In this document: in pieces, positions 17,581 to 25,991 of the stretch
Position numbering within the stretch: position 1 is the first letter of the stretch
Layout: every line of letters begins with the position of its first letter
NCBI RefSeq assembly: GCF_006715165.1
Contig: NZ_VFMS01000001.1
Span: 4,216,001-4,280,000 of the forward strand
DNA from: Arthrobacter sp. SLBN-122
GTDB taxonomy: Bacteria; Actinomycetota; Actinomycetes; Actinomycetales; Micrococcaceae
Reading direction: 5' to 3'
Length of the DNA: 64,000 nucleotides
Translations under genes and position numbers: made by a program
The notes under the pieces: model-generated
What the model was told of the DNA's origin: nothing
What the model saw: the letters and a program-made list of their open reading frames with translations, nothing else
Databases searched by the model: none

Positions 17581-18123
17581 TCAGTCCTGGGCGAGGATGG
17601 AGTAGAGCCGCCGGCGGGCCTCGTCCAATACCGCCACTGCCTGCTGCACCTGTTCGGGTGAGCCTGTCCGGCCTACCTGCGCAGCCGCCTGCGCCAGTTC
17701 AATCCCGGCCTTGGGGAGGGACCCGATCCCGCCGCCGCCCATGGCAGCCGCGGGGTCCCAAGGCGCAGATCCATGCTGGGCCGCCACCTCCTCGCGGCCG
17801 GCCTCGGTCAACGAGTAGATCTTCCGCCCGTTGGATTCCTCGGCGCTGATGGATCCTTCATCGGCCAGCAGCTGCAGGGTGGGATAGACGGAACCTGCGC
17901 TCGGCTTCCAGCTGCCGCCGCTGCGCTCCTCGATCTCCCGGATGATCTGGTAGCCGTGCATCGGCCGTTCCGCGAGGAGGGCCAGCACCGCTGCCCGCAC
18001 CTCGCCTTTCCCGGCACGGGTTCCAACCCGCTTTTCAAACCGGGAGCGCAGCTCCTCCACGGCCTGCCACATGCCGTCCAGGTTGTTCCCGCCGAATCCC
18101 CCCACAGGGTGTGAAGCACGCAT
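17581..18123 (-). CDS. PadR family transcriptional regulator
   Basis: 180 residues with the PadR winged-helix region: VRAAVLALLAERPMHGYQIIREIEER (about 44-70), SVYPTLQLLADEGSI and the wing segment ending in LTEAGREE. A Gly/Ala-rich linker leads to a C-terminal helical dimerisation part. ATG 18123 has AAAGGAG six bases upstream. It is likely an autorepressor acting on the repeated GATAT sites just upstream, and on the ubiB-like gene 4 bases downstream. The ligand is unknown. Confidence 0.92.
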   Translation of the reverse strand: MRASHPVGGFGGNNLDGMWQAVEELRSRFEKRVGTRAGKGEVRAAVLALLAERPMHGYQIIREIEERSGGSWKPSAGSVYPTLQLLADEGSISAEESNGRKIYSLTEAGREEVAAQHGSAPWDPAAAMGGGGIGSLPKAGIELAQAAAQVGRTGSPEQVQQAVAVLDEARRRLYSILAQD

Positions 18124-18149
18124 GATGAACTCCTTTGCCGATCGCGAAC

Positions 18150-18176
18150 GATATACAACGATACTCAGCGATATAT
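18150..18176. promoter_or_regulatory. Putative PadR operator: three GATA repeats at 10-base spacing
   Basis: GATATACAAC, GATACTCAGC and GATATAT follow each other head to tail at 18150, 18160 and 18170, so the same DNA face is repeated each helical turn. The array lies 27-53 bases upstream of the PadR start. PadR-type sites are often AT-rich ATATC/GATAT dyads, so this is the obvious autoregulatory site. Confidence 0.6.
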
Positions 18177-18251
18177 GCCGTGCGCCATAGCCGGGGACAA
18201 AGGCACAGACGGCGGCAGTGGCAGGATCTGCGAATCAGGATTCAGCCAGCG

Positions 18252-19055
18252 TCAGGACTTGCGCAGCGTCAGGATCTGTTCAGCCCGCCCGAATGGGCCC
18301 TGCCGGTCGTGCAGGACGGTGGACGTGAGACCGATTCCGTCGCGGCCAAACGACACCGCGTTGTCCAGTCCCAGCCATTCGCCCTCCGGCCGGCGGTACA
18401 TGTGGATCTGCAGGTCCAGGTTGGGGAACGAGTAGCTGTCCTTGCCCGGCGGCACGCGGGCGGCGATGCCGTTCGCGGTGTCCACGAGGCCCATGAGCCG
18501 CGCGAAGTCCCCGCTGTCGGCACGGTCGGTGAGGGGGTGGTCGGTGCGGAGCCACACTTTTCCGGCCCCCGGACGGTGCCCCTCGGCCACCCGCATCTCA
18601 AGGGACCGGATGTAGCCTCCCGGCCATACGGCGGCGCCATCGTAAGGCTTGCATTCGTCAGGGCCGGGTATTGCAGCATCCTCGATGGCGGCCACCTCCG
18701 CGGTGTCACTGGTCTGCAGCCGCCACCCCGTGGCGCGGATCGCGGTGCGGCCCCCCGCCACCAGCTCCGCCTGCACCAGCTCGATGGTCCTGCCGGGGCG
18801 CAGCGTGGTGGTGTCGATACGGAACTCGCCGCCCGGGATCAGCCCAAGGATTTCATAGCTGATCCGGCCCATCCGCATTTCCTCACGCGGCTGGTGCCGT
18901 TCCAGCACATCTGCCATGAGCCCCGAAGCGGGAGCCATGTGCTGTTCGTGGACGTTCCAGGCACCCTGGGCATGGATGGTGGACCGGAACCGGCCATCGC
19001 CGAGTTCCTGGTAGTAGAAATTGCCTTCGGCGAGCTCGGGCAGGTCTGCAGTCAA
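18252..19055 (-). CDS. Thioesterase-family (hot-dog, TesB-like) protein
   Basis: About 267 residues from TTG 19055, which has AAGGGG six bases upstream. The open frame reaches ATG 19163, but that N-terminus looks non-coding (low-complexity PAAARPPRPARD). The two halves resemble a double hot-dog acyl-CoA thioesterase: GAWNVHEQHMAP...MADVLERH in the first and GLVDTANGIA...LDLQIHMYRRP with GLDNAVSFG in the second. It would hydrolyse acyl-CoA esters in the cytosol. Substrate range is unknown. It diverges from the EEP-nuclease gene. Confidence 0.78.
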   Translation of the reverse strand: MTADLPELAEGNFYYQELGDGRFRSTIHAQGAWNVHEQHMAPASGLMADVLERHQPREEMRMGRISYEILGLIPGGEFRIDTTTLRPGRTIELVQAELVAGGRTAIRATGWRLQTSDTAEVAAIEDAAIPGPDECKPYDGAAVWPGGYIRSLEMRVAEGHRPGAGKVWLRTDHPLTDRADSGDFARLMGLVDTANGIAARVPPGKDSYSFPNLDLQIHMYRRPEGEWLGLDNAVSFGRDGIGLTSTVLHDRQGPFGRAEQILTLRKS

Positions 19056-19214
19056 GGCTGGCCCCTTACGGAAAGTCAGTGAATTGCCAGTAACTCTATC
19101 CCGAGCCGGCCGTGGAGGACGCGCTGCAGCAGGCAACGAAATGTTGGAGGGTGCGGCGGGCAATCGGACTAGAGTAAGGAACTGGTCCTGTCAGCAACCC
19201 TCAAAAGAGGTTCC

Positions 19215-19892
19215 ATGCGCGTCATCAGCTACAACCTCCGCAAGCACAAGGCCAGCGGCGAGCTTCTCGCCCTGGCCAGGAACCATGACATCGATGCTCT
19301 CTGTCTCCAGGAAGTGGATTCCAGCGACCTTCCGGAGACCCTTGGCCCCCTGCATTTGGCAGATGTCACCAAGGGCAACCGGCTGGGGCTTGCCATCTAT
19401 TACCGGACCAGCCGCTTCACCGCACTGGACACGCAATCCTTTGCCTTGAAGAAATCCATGCATGACCGGGTCCTGGCCCCGGCCCATGAGCGCCTCATTG
19501 GAACGCGGGTCATGGACAACGAAACCCAGCATGAACTGGTGATCGGCTCATTCCACGCAGCCCCGCTGACGGCCTCAAACTCGCTGCGCAGGAAGCAGAT
19601 CCATGCAGCGCATGCCGAACTGCTGAGCATGGGCAAGGGCCTGATGACGCTGATGGTGGGCGACTTCAACTACCCGTTCTTCACCAAGAACCTGGACATG
19701 CACATGAAGAACTCGGGGTATGCCCTCTCGCTGAGCAACAGGCGGACCTACACCCGGTACAAGGTGTTCAAGGGCCATTTCGACTTCGCCACGTCACTTG
19801 GCCTGGATATCGCCAGCGTGGAAACCCTGCCGCGCGGCAACTCCGACCACCTGCCCATCCTCGTGACCGCGGAGTACGGCGAGGGCTACTAG
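19215..19892 (+). CDS. Endonuclease/exonuclease/phosphatase family protein
   Basis: 225 residues. Family landmarks are SYNLRKHK (Asn contact), CLQEVDSSD (the Mg-binding Glu), GDFNYPFF (the GDxN motif) and GNSDHLPILV (the catalytic SDH). Together these support a metal-dependent phosphodiesterase of the EEP fold. Whether it cleaves DNA, RNA or phospholipid is not evident. There is no signal peptide. ATG 19215 follows AGAGG. It converges with the large membrane protein gene. Confidence 0.85.
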   Translation: MRVISYNLRKHKASGELLALARNHDIDALCLQEVDSSDLPETLGPLHLADVTKGNRLGLAIYYRTSRFTALDTQSFALKKSMHDRVLAPAHERLIGTRVMDNETQHELVIGSFHAAPLTASNSLRRKQIHAAHAELLSMGKGLMTLMVGDFNYPFFTKNLDMHMKNSGYALSLSNRRTYTRYKVFKGHFDFATSLGLDIASVETLPRGNSDHLPILVTAEYGEGY

Positions 19893-19937
19893 CCCGGAAC
19901 GCAGTCTCCGGAGGACGCACAGGCTTGGCGCGGGTAC

Positions 19938-21863
19938 TCACGGCGTCGGTAACCGGTAAATGCGTGCGTCGGTGTTGGTAAACACGAGCTCCACGCCGTC
20001 CTGGGCCTTCAGCCAGTCTTCCAGTTCTGCATAGTTGCCCGGTGTGCTCTGGCCTTGGAGCTCAAGGCTTGCCTCCGTTGACCGCATGAGCAGCACGAAG
20101 CCACCCGCAGGGTTGTGGCGGGCGTAGTTGTAGAAGATTGGGCCGCACGTCGCCGCTGACAGGTCCCGCCGGCACAACTCGTCCATGGTGCGGTACCGGT
20201 GTTCCAGGTAGGCGTCGCTTCGCCACGGCGTGGGGTGGGCCGCGGAAATGATCGCCGCACCATGAGGCGCGAGCCGCTCGACTTCGGCGACGGCGGCCGT
20301 CTCGCTGTCAGTGAATATGTCGAACTTTGTGTTCCCGAACCTGCTGGTCTCGATCAGGACGGACAGCAGCAGGAAGGCGGGAATGAGGCCCATCACGGCC
20401 AGGAACGGAATGCGTATGGCGCCGTCCTTTGGCAGCAGGACCGAAGAGGCCTGCAGGGCGATGAAGGGCAGCGCGAACAACGAGACGCGGATGAGCATTT
20501 CTCCGCCGTATGACTGCATCGGGAAGAGCAGCAGCGGCGTGAGGGCAAGGAGGACCACCCGGATGTCGAGCCGCTTTCTGCGCCAGTCGCGTACCGCCCC
20601 TGCCGCGGCAAGGGCCCACAGGACGACGGTCAGGATCATCCGGACCTTCACCACGAGCGAGTGGCCCGGCGTCCCGGTCACGCGGTCGACCACGTTCGCC
20701 GCAATCGCACCCTGGAATCCTGCGTCCTCAAGGGGCGGATGTCCGATGAGATAGGCACTGGCGGGGTAAACCAGCCAGAGCGCAAGCACCACGGCCGTGA
20801 TCAGGGGCAGCCGGGTGGTCCAGACACGTCCGCTGAGGCTGAGCGCGGTCATGGCAATGAGCATCATGAAGGGCGTCAGCTGGTGGCTTGCACAGATGAC
20901 CGTGACAAGCAGGAGGGCGACGACGAATGCGCACACCCGGTGCTGTGGCCGGTGTTCCCGGGGCGACCTCCCCCGCCACCAAAGCGCCAGATCAGCGGGC
21001 CGGAAGCCGCGGAACGTACCGGGGTGTGCCGCCAACGGGCCCACGAGCAGGGCGATCACGACGAGGTACAGGAAGAAGGCGAAGGCCTGGGGAGACAGGT
21101 AGTCCTGGTCCTGCCAGTTACCGAGGCAGAAAAGCCAGAGCACAAGCCAGAGCCGCCGCGGATCAGCCGTCAGGGACCGTGTCAGAACTCCCAGGGCGGC
21201 GAGCCACAAACCTACGTCAAGCACCGGAGCCCACAGGGCTATGCTCACCGGTTCGAGCCCTGTTGCCTTGATGACCGTGGCCAGGAGGGCAAAGAATCCA
21301 GGCCAGTTGAAATACGCGTCGATGTCCGGATCGATCACCTTTGTGCTCGAAAGCGCGTCGGCAATCCCAAGATGCCGGAAGGCTACTTCGCCCCGGGGTA
21401 TATCTGTGACAAACGCTGCGGTCCCAAACAGCTCCACCACAAGAACCGCGAGGAGCCACAGCATGACCGGCCGGCTCGCCGGGCCCCGGGCATCCCCCCG
21501 CAACGCCATGACGAAGGTGATGTTAAGAAGTGCAAGCCCTGCCCAGTACGGGTAGGGCAGTACGGCGACGAGGCCGAGATCGCTTTCGACGGGCACGGAC
21601 ACGGTGGAAGCCGTCCCCGCGGTGAGCACCAACGACACGGCGCCTGCCAGTGCGAACCCCAGGTCGCGGGGCCTCACGACTCCGTCGTTGCGGTCGCGTT
21701 CATCAACTGCGCCGGCTATTGTGTCTTCTGCCTGCGGCACCGGAACACGCCCGCCATCCTGGGCCCGGCTCCCCCGGAACCGGGCGAAGGCACTACCGGC
21801 AGAGCGAGGCACCATGGTCCTCACGCCGCCCGCGTACCGGGGCTCCTGGTCTTGAAGTTGCAC
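19938..21863 (-). CDS. Large polytopic membrane protein, possibly GT-C-like
   Basis: 641 residues from GTG 21863, or 625 from ATG 21815; neither has a strong ribosome site. After a charged N-terminal ~65 residues come about a dozen hydrophobic segments, then a soluble C-terminal ~120 residues. YLSPQAFAFFLYL and the overall layout recall actinobacterial membrane glycosyltransferases or polysaccharide-assembly proteins. I see no unambiguous catalytic motif, so the function is unassigned. No glycan genes flank it. The divergent long reading on the other strand is a high-GC shadow. Confidence 0.75.
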   Translation of the reverse strand: MQLQDQEPRYAGGVRTMVPRSAGSAFARFRGSRAQDGGRVPVPQAEDTIAGAVDERDRNDGVVRPRDLGFALAGAVSLVLTAGTASTVSVPVESDLGLVAVLPYPYWAGLALLNITFVMALRGDARGPASRPVMLWLLAVLVVELFGTAAFVTDIPRGEVAFRHLGIADALSSTKVIDPDIDAYFNWPGFFALLATVIKATGLEPVSIALWAPVLDVGLWLAALGVLTRSLTADPRRLWLVLWLFCLGNWQDQDYLSPQAFAFFLYLVVIALLVGPLAAHPGTFRGFRPADLALWWRGRSPREHRPQHRVCAFVVALLLVTVICASHQLTPFMMLIAMTALSLSGRVWTTRLPLITAVVLALWLVYPASAYLIGHPPLEDAGFQGAIAANVVDRVTGTPGHSLVVKVRMILTVVLWALAAAGAVRDWRRKRLDIRVVLLALTPLLLFPMQSYGGEMLIRVSLFALPFIALQASSVLLPKDGAIRIPFLAVMGLIPAFLLLSVLIETSRFGNTKFDIFTDSETAAVAEVERLAPHGAAIISAAHPTPWRSDAYLEHRYRTMDELCRRDLSAATCGPIFYNYARHNPAGGFVLLMRSTEASLELQGQSTPGNYAELEDWLKAQDGVELVFTNTDARIYRLPTP

Positions 21864-22171
21864 TGCGTGACAGGGGAGGAACAGACAACTGGCTCACCAA
21901 CCTTGCTTCATTGCACGGATCCATGTTCAGCCAAAGGGACATGGCCCTAAAATGCGAAACGTCAAGCTGCTGCGGTGGGATTGTGGAGTCACCTGCCCGG
22001 CAATTCAGCAGCCTCGACCCCGCCGTTGCATGGAGCATACGGCCTGGGCATACCGGAAGCACCCGTAATGTGTACCTAATTTCGCCCCCAACCTAACCTG
22101 GATCAAGGGGGTACCGGCGGAGGAAAGCGGACGCTGCCCGGGAAGACGCTGCCTGGGACGACGCTGCCGGC
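21864..22171. other. Intergenic stretch without a recognisable gene
   Basis: About 308 bases lie between the membrane protein start and the NUDIX stop. Short open frames here have no ribosome site and atypical composition. GGGACATGGCCCTA near 21937 superficially resembles the stress boxes of the second half of the window, but its half-sites are two bases closer together. I see no RNA structure or repeat that I can support. Confidence 0.5.
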
Positions 22172-22687
22172 CTACCAGGACGCGTCGGTATCCAGCCTCG
22201 CCAGCAGGTCCGGCCAGGAAGCCGCAAATCCGGGGTGCAGCTCCAGGGAGTCCACCTCGGCCACCGGGATCCACAGCAGGGCGATGCTTTCAGGATCGCT
22301 GATGACGGGTTCGAAGGATTCCCGCACCCGCACTACCACCGTGGTGTAGGACCAGTAGCCGTGGTCCAGCACCGAGGTGAACAGCACCTCCACGCTTTCG
22401 GACGGGACGGCAGCCTCCTCGTAGGCTTCGCGGAGGGCGCCGTCCACCGGCTCCTCGCCCTCGTGCAGTGCCCCGCCCGGCAGTCCCCAGGTTCCACCGT
22501 TGTGGCTCCAGACGGCACGGTGCTGCAGCAGCACGCCTTTTGCGGGGTCGTAGGCCAGGACGCCGGCTGCGCCGAACCTGCCCCAGTACCTGCCGCGCTC
22601 CCCTTCCACCCAGGCATCGCCCGGGTCGCGGGGACCCGTGCGGGGCGGCGGAGTGGAGGACGTGCTGGCGGACGGGAAGAAATCCAT
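22172..22687 (-). CDS. NUDIX hydrolase
   Basis: 171 residues from ATG 22687; 15 further residues up to 22732 lack a ribosome site and look cysteine-rich and spurious. The NUDIX box GALHEGEEPVDGALREAYEEAAV matches G-x5-E-x7-RE-x2-EE-x-G/A except that the last Gly is Ala. WGLPGGALHEGE gives the usual lead-in. It would hydrolyse a nucleoside diphosphate linked to another group. The substrate is unknown. The downstream 300 bases are empty. Confidence 0.88.
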   Translation of the reverse strand: MDFFPSASTSSTPPPRTGPRDPGDAWVEGERGRYWGRFGAAGVLAYDPAKGVLLQHRAVWSHNGGTWGLPGGALHEGEEPVDGALREAYEEAAVPSESVEVLFTSVLDHGYWSYTTVVVRVRESFEPVISDPESIALLWIPVAEVDSLELHPGFAASWPDLLARLDTDASW

Positions 22688-22753
22688 TGCTCCAGTCTGA
22701 CAGGTGAGGCAAGGACAGGTGAAGAGAAGCACCGGCAGGTGTACGCCGGACCG

Positions 22754-22945
22754 TCAGGTCTTGTGCCCGTGGTCGACGGCGAAATCGCCGCCGGGGTACA
22801 TGACCGTTTCGTGCCCGTCGTCGAAGCGGACAACGTAGGGTGGGCTGCCCCCCTCGCCACGGACTTCCAGGATCACCCCGTGCCGGTCCGAGGACCCCAC
22901 GGTCCTTCCATGCACCACGATGCGGTCGCCTTGGGCTGCCTCCAT
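22754..22945 (-). CDS. DUF1918 family protein
   Basis: 63 residues from ATG 22945, which is preceded by GGAGGTGAT. The frame also allows ATG 22960. The sequence (GDRIVVHGRTVG...GVILEVRGEGG...PYVVRFDDGHETVMYPG) is the compact SH3-like DUF1918 domain common in actinobacteria. Its function is unknown. It diverges from the phosphodiesterase gene with 73 bases between them. Confidence 0.88.
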   Translation of the reverse strand: MEAAQGDRIVVHGRTVGSSDRHGVILEVRGEGGSPPYVVRFDDGHETVMYPGGDFAVDHGHKT

Positions 22946-23018
22946 GGCCATCACCTCCAAGCCCCCAGATTACGACTCATGACCGCACGCGAACAGGGTC
23001 CCATGGCAGGATTCCGGT

Positions 23019-23525
23019 ATGGCGTTGAACCTGGTCCTGCTTGCCGATACCCACGTGCCCAAACGCGCCCGGAACCTGCCCGGGCAAGTGTGGGACGCCG
23101 TGGACAATGCCGACGTGGTGTTCCACGCCGGCGACTGGGTGGAGGCGGCGCTGCTGGACGAATTCGAGCGCCGCAGCAAGCGGTGCCTGGGTGTTTATGG
23201 CAACAATGACGGCCCGGAACTGCGCCGCCGCCTGCCCGAAACCGCCACCGCCACCCTCGGCGGGGTCCGCTTTGCGATGGTCCACGAGACGGGCCCGGCC
23301 AAGGGCCGGGAACTGCGGTGCCAGGCGCTCTACCCGGCTGCCGATGTCCTGGTGTTCGGCCACAGCCATATTCCCTGGGACACGGTGTCGCCGAAAGGGC
23401 TGCGGCTGCTGAACCCCGGCTCACCCACGGACCGCCGCCGCCAGCCTGCGTGCACCTTCATGCAGGCCACGGTTGACGCCGGGCAGTTGGCGGAGGTGCG
23501 GCTGGTGGAAGTTGAGCGCGGCTGA
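23019..23525 (+). CDS. Metallophosphoesterase, YfcE/MJ0936 type
   Basis: 168 residues with all five metal-site blocks in order: LADTHVP (D-x-H), FHAGDWV (GD), YGNND (GNxD in place of GNHD), MVHETG and FGHSHIP (GHxH). The size fits the small YfcE-type phosphodiesterases that hydrolyse phosphodiester model substrates or cyclic nucleotides. The physiological substrate is unknown. ATG 23019 is used. It is monocistronic and followed by a 150-base region that contains the palindrome at 23576. Confidence 0.9.
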   Translation: MALNLVLLADTHVPKRARNLPGQVWDAVDNADVVFHAGDWVEAALLDEFERRSKRCLGVYGNNDGPELRRRLPETATATLGGVRFAMVHETGPAKGRELRCQALYPAADVLVFGHSHIPWDTVSPKGLRLLNPGSPTDRRRQPACTFMQATVDAGQLAEVRLVEVERG

Positions 23526-23575
23526 GCAGCCCAGCCGCTTGGCAGGAAACAGAGTCTTGCCTAGGCTAGGAACCG

Positions 23576-23587
23576 TAAGCATGCTTA
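23576..23587. promoter_or_regulatory. Perfect 12-base palindrome TAAGCATGCTTA upstream of the SDR gene
   Basis: TAAGCATGCTTA lies about 90 bases upstream of the SDR start. A related GTAAGCATACT occurs at 32069, 36 bases before the acidic-protein start (minus strand). The shared GTAAGCAT half suggests a common regulator or promoter class for the two genes. The identity is unknown. Confidence 0.35.
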
Positions 23588-23678
23588 GCTTTTTGCCCCC
23601 GTCACGGCGCAAACCGCAACCTGCTTCAGTTTCCGGGGCGACGAAACCGCCCGCGTCCGCACGAACAGGAGGACCACC

Positions 23679-24572
23679 ATGACTGACCAGTACACCTTCC
23701 GTAATCCCGTGACTGCCTACGAAACAATCTCCCCGCCCAAGCAGCACCAGCCCGAGCCGGGCCTTGATGCCGAACTGGAGCCCAAGGCCGACCTTGGCGA
23801 GGAAACCTACCGCGGCACCGGCCGGCTGGAAGGCCGCCGGGCCATCGTGACCGGGGCGGACTCCGGCATCGGGGCTGCGACGGCGATCGCCTTTGCGCGG
23901 GAAGGCGCCGACGTCGTCCTTTCCTACCTGCCGCAGGAAGAAGAGGATGCCTCGCGCATCGCCGGAATCATCGAAGCGGCCGGCCGCAAGGCCGTCAAGG
24001 TGCCCGGTGACCTCAAGGACTCCGCCGCGTGCCGCGACCTGGTGGACACGGCGCTGGCCGTCCTGGGCGGAGTGGACATCCTGGTCAACAACGCCGGGAA
24101 GCAGGTGGCCCAGGAGGACCTGCAGGACATTACCGACGAGCAGTTCGACCACACCCTGAAGACCAACGTCTACGCGATGTTCTGGGTGACCAAGGCCGCC
24201 GTGCCGCACATGCCCGCAGGTTCCACGATCATCAACACCACGTCCATCCAGGCCTACAACCCATCCCCCACCCTGGTGGACTACGCCACCACCAAGGCGA
24301 GCATCAACAACTTCACCAAGGGCGTGGCCCAGCAGCTGGCACCCAAGGGCATCCGGGTAAACGCTGTGGCTCCCGGTCCGATTTGGACTCCCCTGCAGGT
24401 CAGCAGCGGCCAGCCCAAGGAGCAGCTGCCGGAGTTCGGCCAGTCCACGCCGCTGGGCCGTGCCGGCCAGCCTGCCGAGCTGGCCCCCGCCTACGTCTTC
24501 CTGGCGTCCCCGGAGTCCAGCTTCGTGGTGGGCGAAACGCTGAACGTCAACGGAGGCAGCCCCACTCCTTAA
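23679..24572 (+). CDS. Short-chain dehydrogenase/reductase (YhdG/GspP39-like)
   Basis: 297 residues of the classical-like SDR fold with a ~45-residue N-terminal extension seen in YhdG-type stress-associated members. The NAD(P)-binding TGADSGIGAATA is near residue 60, NNAG follows, then the Ser near STIINTTSIQ and the catalytic YATTKAS near residue 205. The substrate is unknown; homologues are general-stress proteins. ATG 23679 follows AGGAGG. A perfect palindrome lies in the upstream region. It converges with the DUF1810 gene. Confidence 0.93.
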   Translation: MTDQYTFRNPVTAYETISPPKQHQPEPGLDAELEPKADLGEETYRGTGRLEGRRAIVTGADSGIGAATAIAFAREGADVVLSYLPQEEEDASRIAGIIEAAGRKAVKVPGDLKDSAACRDLVDTALAVLGGVDILVNNAGKQVAQEDLQDITDEQFDHTLKTNVYAMFWVTKAAVPHMPAGSTIINTTSIQAYNPSPTLVDYATTKASINNFTKGVAQQLAPKGIRVNAVAPGPIWTPLQVSSGQPKEQLPEFGQSTPLGRAGQPAELAPAYVFLASPESSFVVGETLNVNGGSPTP

Positions 24573-24599
24573 CAGCTCCCCCGGCGGCCCCGGGCGCGG

Positions 24600-25046
24600 T
24601 CAGCCGGCCGCGTCCCGGTCCGCCAGGAGCTCGTCGGTGGCGGGGTCGGGCTCGCCGTTGAAGAACTGGGCAAGGACCGTCTTGAACACTGTTTCTCCGG
24701 GTGCCGCCCGGAGAAACAGTGTCATGGAGGAGCGGAGTTTCTTCGCGTCGATGCCGCCAAAAATGTCCTCGGCTGACTGGTCGGCGTGGTTGGCCAGGAC
24801 CACAGAGCACTCCAGCAGCCGAGGTCCCAGCACCTCGTGGTCAAGGTAGGCCCGGGCTTCAGCCAGTGACGAAATGGCATATTTGCGCGACATGGCGCTC
24901 TGCCCCAGCCCGGCAATCTGCGGGAATATGAACCACATCCAGTGCCCGGACTTCCTGCCGACCTGCAGCTCCCCCAACGCCTGCTCATAGGCTCCGCCGG
25001 TGTTCTGCGCGGCAACAAAGCGCTCAAGGTCAAACGGCTCATTCAT
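24600..25046 (-). CDS. DUF1810 domain protein
   Basis: 148 residues matching DUF1810 along its length: FDLERFVAAQ, GHWMWFIFPQIAGLG, YAISSLAEARAYLDH, GPRL and SMTLF at conserved places. The family is small, soluble and of uncertain function. The SMTLFLRAAPGETVFK stretch is encoded by a DNA segment that forms a perfect 16-base inverted repeat with a 5-base loop (24686-24722), which is unusual inside a gene. It ends close to the convergent SDR gene. Confidence 0.88.
   Translation of the reverse strand: MNEPFDLERFVAAQNTGGAYEQALGELQVGRKSGHWMWFIFPQIAGLGQSAMSRKYAISSLAEARAYLDHEVLGPRLLECSVVLANHADQSAEDIFGGIDAKKLRSSMTLFLRAAPGETVFKTVLAQFFNGEPDPATDELLADRDAAG
24686..24722. repeat. Perfect 16-base inverted repeat inside the DUF1810 gene
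   Basis: ACACTGTTTCTCCGGG (24686-24701) is repeated in reverse complement at 24707-24722 around the 5-base loop TGCCG. The segment is coding and in frame, so the repeat arises from codon choice or selection on the RNA hairpin. Confidence 0.75.
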
Positions 25047-25077
25047 GTGGATCTCCTTGTTTGGCCTGTTGAGAGGT

Positions 25078-25605
25078 TCAATTTACAGGGTCAATTTCCT
25101 TTGACAGGGCACCGGCCGCCGCCCGCAGTTCGGGGTCCGCGTCCTCCCGCCACCGCGCCAGCACCACGCCGGCCCGCTGCCGGTCACGCTCCCCCAGCCC
25201 TGCCAGCAGCGGCACGAGGACATCGGAGAGCAGAGGCTCCGTGAGGTCCGCTGCCCGGGCTGAGCGAAGGAAGCCTTCCAGGCGGGTCAGGTCCGAATGC
25301 CTGAGCAGGCGCACCTTTGACTGCAGCAGCACGACGGCGGCAAGGCGGCGCTCGAAAACGGGGCGGGATCCAGGCCTTGGCTGCCCCCACAGGGCGGAGG
25401 CAAGCATCACGGTTCCATCGTGGTCCAGGTCCTTGAACTTGCGGAGGGCGTCGCGGACCGTGCCGCGGACGGCCCCTATGGAGGAACCGTAGGAGTCCAG
25501 CACGCCGCCCAGCCGGTGTCCGACGTCGTCTGCGCGGTACCAGGCGCCCTCGTTCTGCAGGGTCCGGTCAACGAAATCCGCCGCAGCGGACACAACGTCC
25601 GCCAT
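25078..25605 (-). CDS. AlkD-like DNA alkylation repair protein (HEAT-like repeats)
   Basis: 175 residues from ATG 25605, 5 bases after the stop of the TraR-like gene; a longer reading would overlap that gene. It is all helical, with repeats such as RDALRKFKDLDHDGTVMLASALWGQP and RRLAAVVLLQSKVRLL resembling the AlkC/AlkD HEAT-repeat glycosylases that remove alkylated bases. The C-terminal half is shorter than in AlkD (about 230 residues), so it may be a divergent member. Co-transcribed with the TraR-like gene. Confidence 0.68.
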   Translation of the reverse strand: MADVVSAAADFVDRTLQNEGAWYRADDVGHRLGGVLDSYGSSIGAVRGTVRDALRKFKDLDHDGTVMLASALWGQPRPGSRPVFERRLAAVVLLQSKVRLLRHSDLTRLEGFLRSARAADLTEPLLSDVLVPLLAGLGERDRQRAGVVLARWREDADPELRAAAGALSKEIDPVN

Positions 25606-25610
25606 GCCCG

Positions 25611-25970
25611 TCACCGTCCGCGCCCAAAGGAGGCGTGCAGGATGCAAAACGGGGTCCAGGGGCGTGCCTCCAGCCTTCCTTCAGCGATGGGTTCCCCGCA
25701 GACGGCGCAGGTTCCGTAGGTTCCCCCGGCCAGCCTTGCCAGGGCCGCTTCGATCTGGTCCAGGCCGGCCGAGCTTTGCTTCAGGAGCGCCGATGCCTGC
25801 GAAAGTTCGAAGGCGATCGTGGCGCCCTCCGGATCATGTTCATCGTCGACGTTCGAATCCTGGCGGGCCGAATTCGCCGCGGCGATGTCTGCGCGCAGCG
25901 CCGGCAGCAGCGCCACTCGCCGCGCCCGCTCCTCTTCGAGCAGCAGACGGAACCGTTCGAAATCTGGCAT
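25611..25970 (-). CDS. TraR/DksA-type zinc-finger protein
   Basis: 119 residues: a long helical N-terminal hairpin (to about 85) then YGTCAVCGEPIAEGRLEARP and FCILHA. In the canonical finger the last pair is C-x2-C; here it is C-x2-H, so the site would be three Cys and one His. DksA/TraR proteins bind RNA polymerase through the secondary channel, and actinobacterial members may be stress modulators. It directly precedes the AlkD-like gene. Confidence 0.85.
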   Translation of the reverse strand: MPDFERFRLLLEEERARRVALLPALRADIAAANSARQDSNVDDEHDPEGATIAFELSQASALLKQSSAGLDQIEAALARLAGGTYGTCAVCGEPIAEGRLEARPWTPFCILHASFGRGR

Positions 25971-25991
25971 GGGGAAAGCCTAGCGCGTCAG

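Noticed and set aside
20661..21950. 429-residue open frame on the plus strand
   Set aside because: Antisense to the membrane protein gene, Arg/Pro/His-rich and without a ribosome site or motif.
21937..21950. GGGACATGGCCCTA as a DevR-like box
   Set aside because: Half-sites are two bases closer than in the five strong sites, and no stress gene follows.
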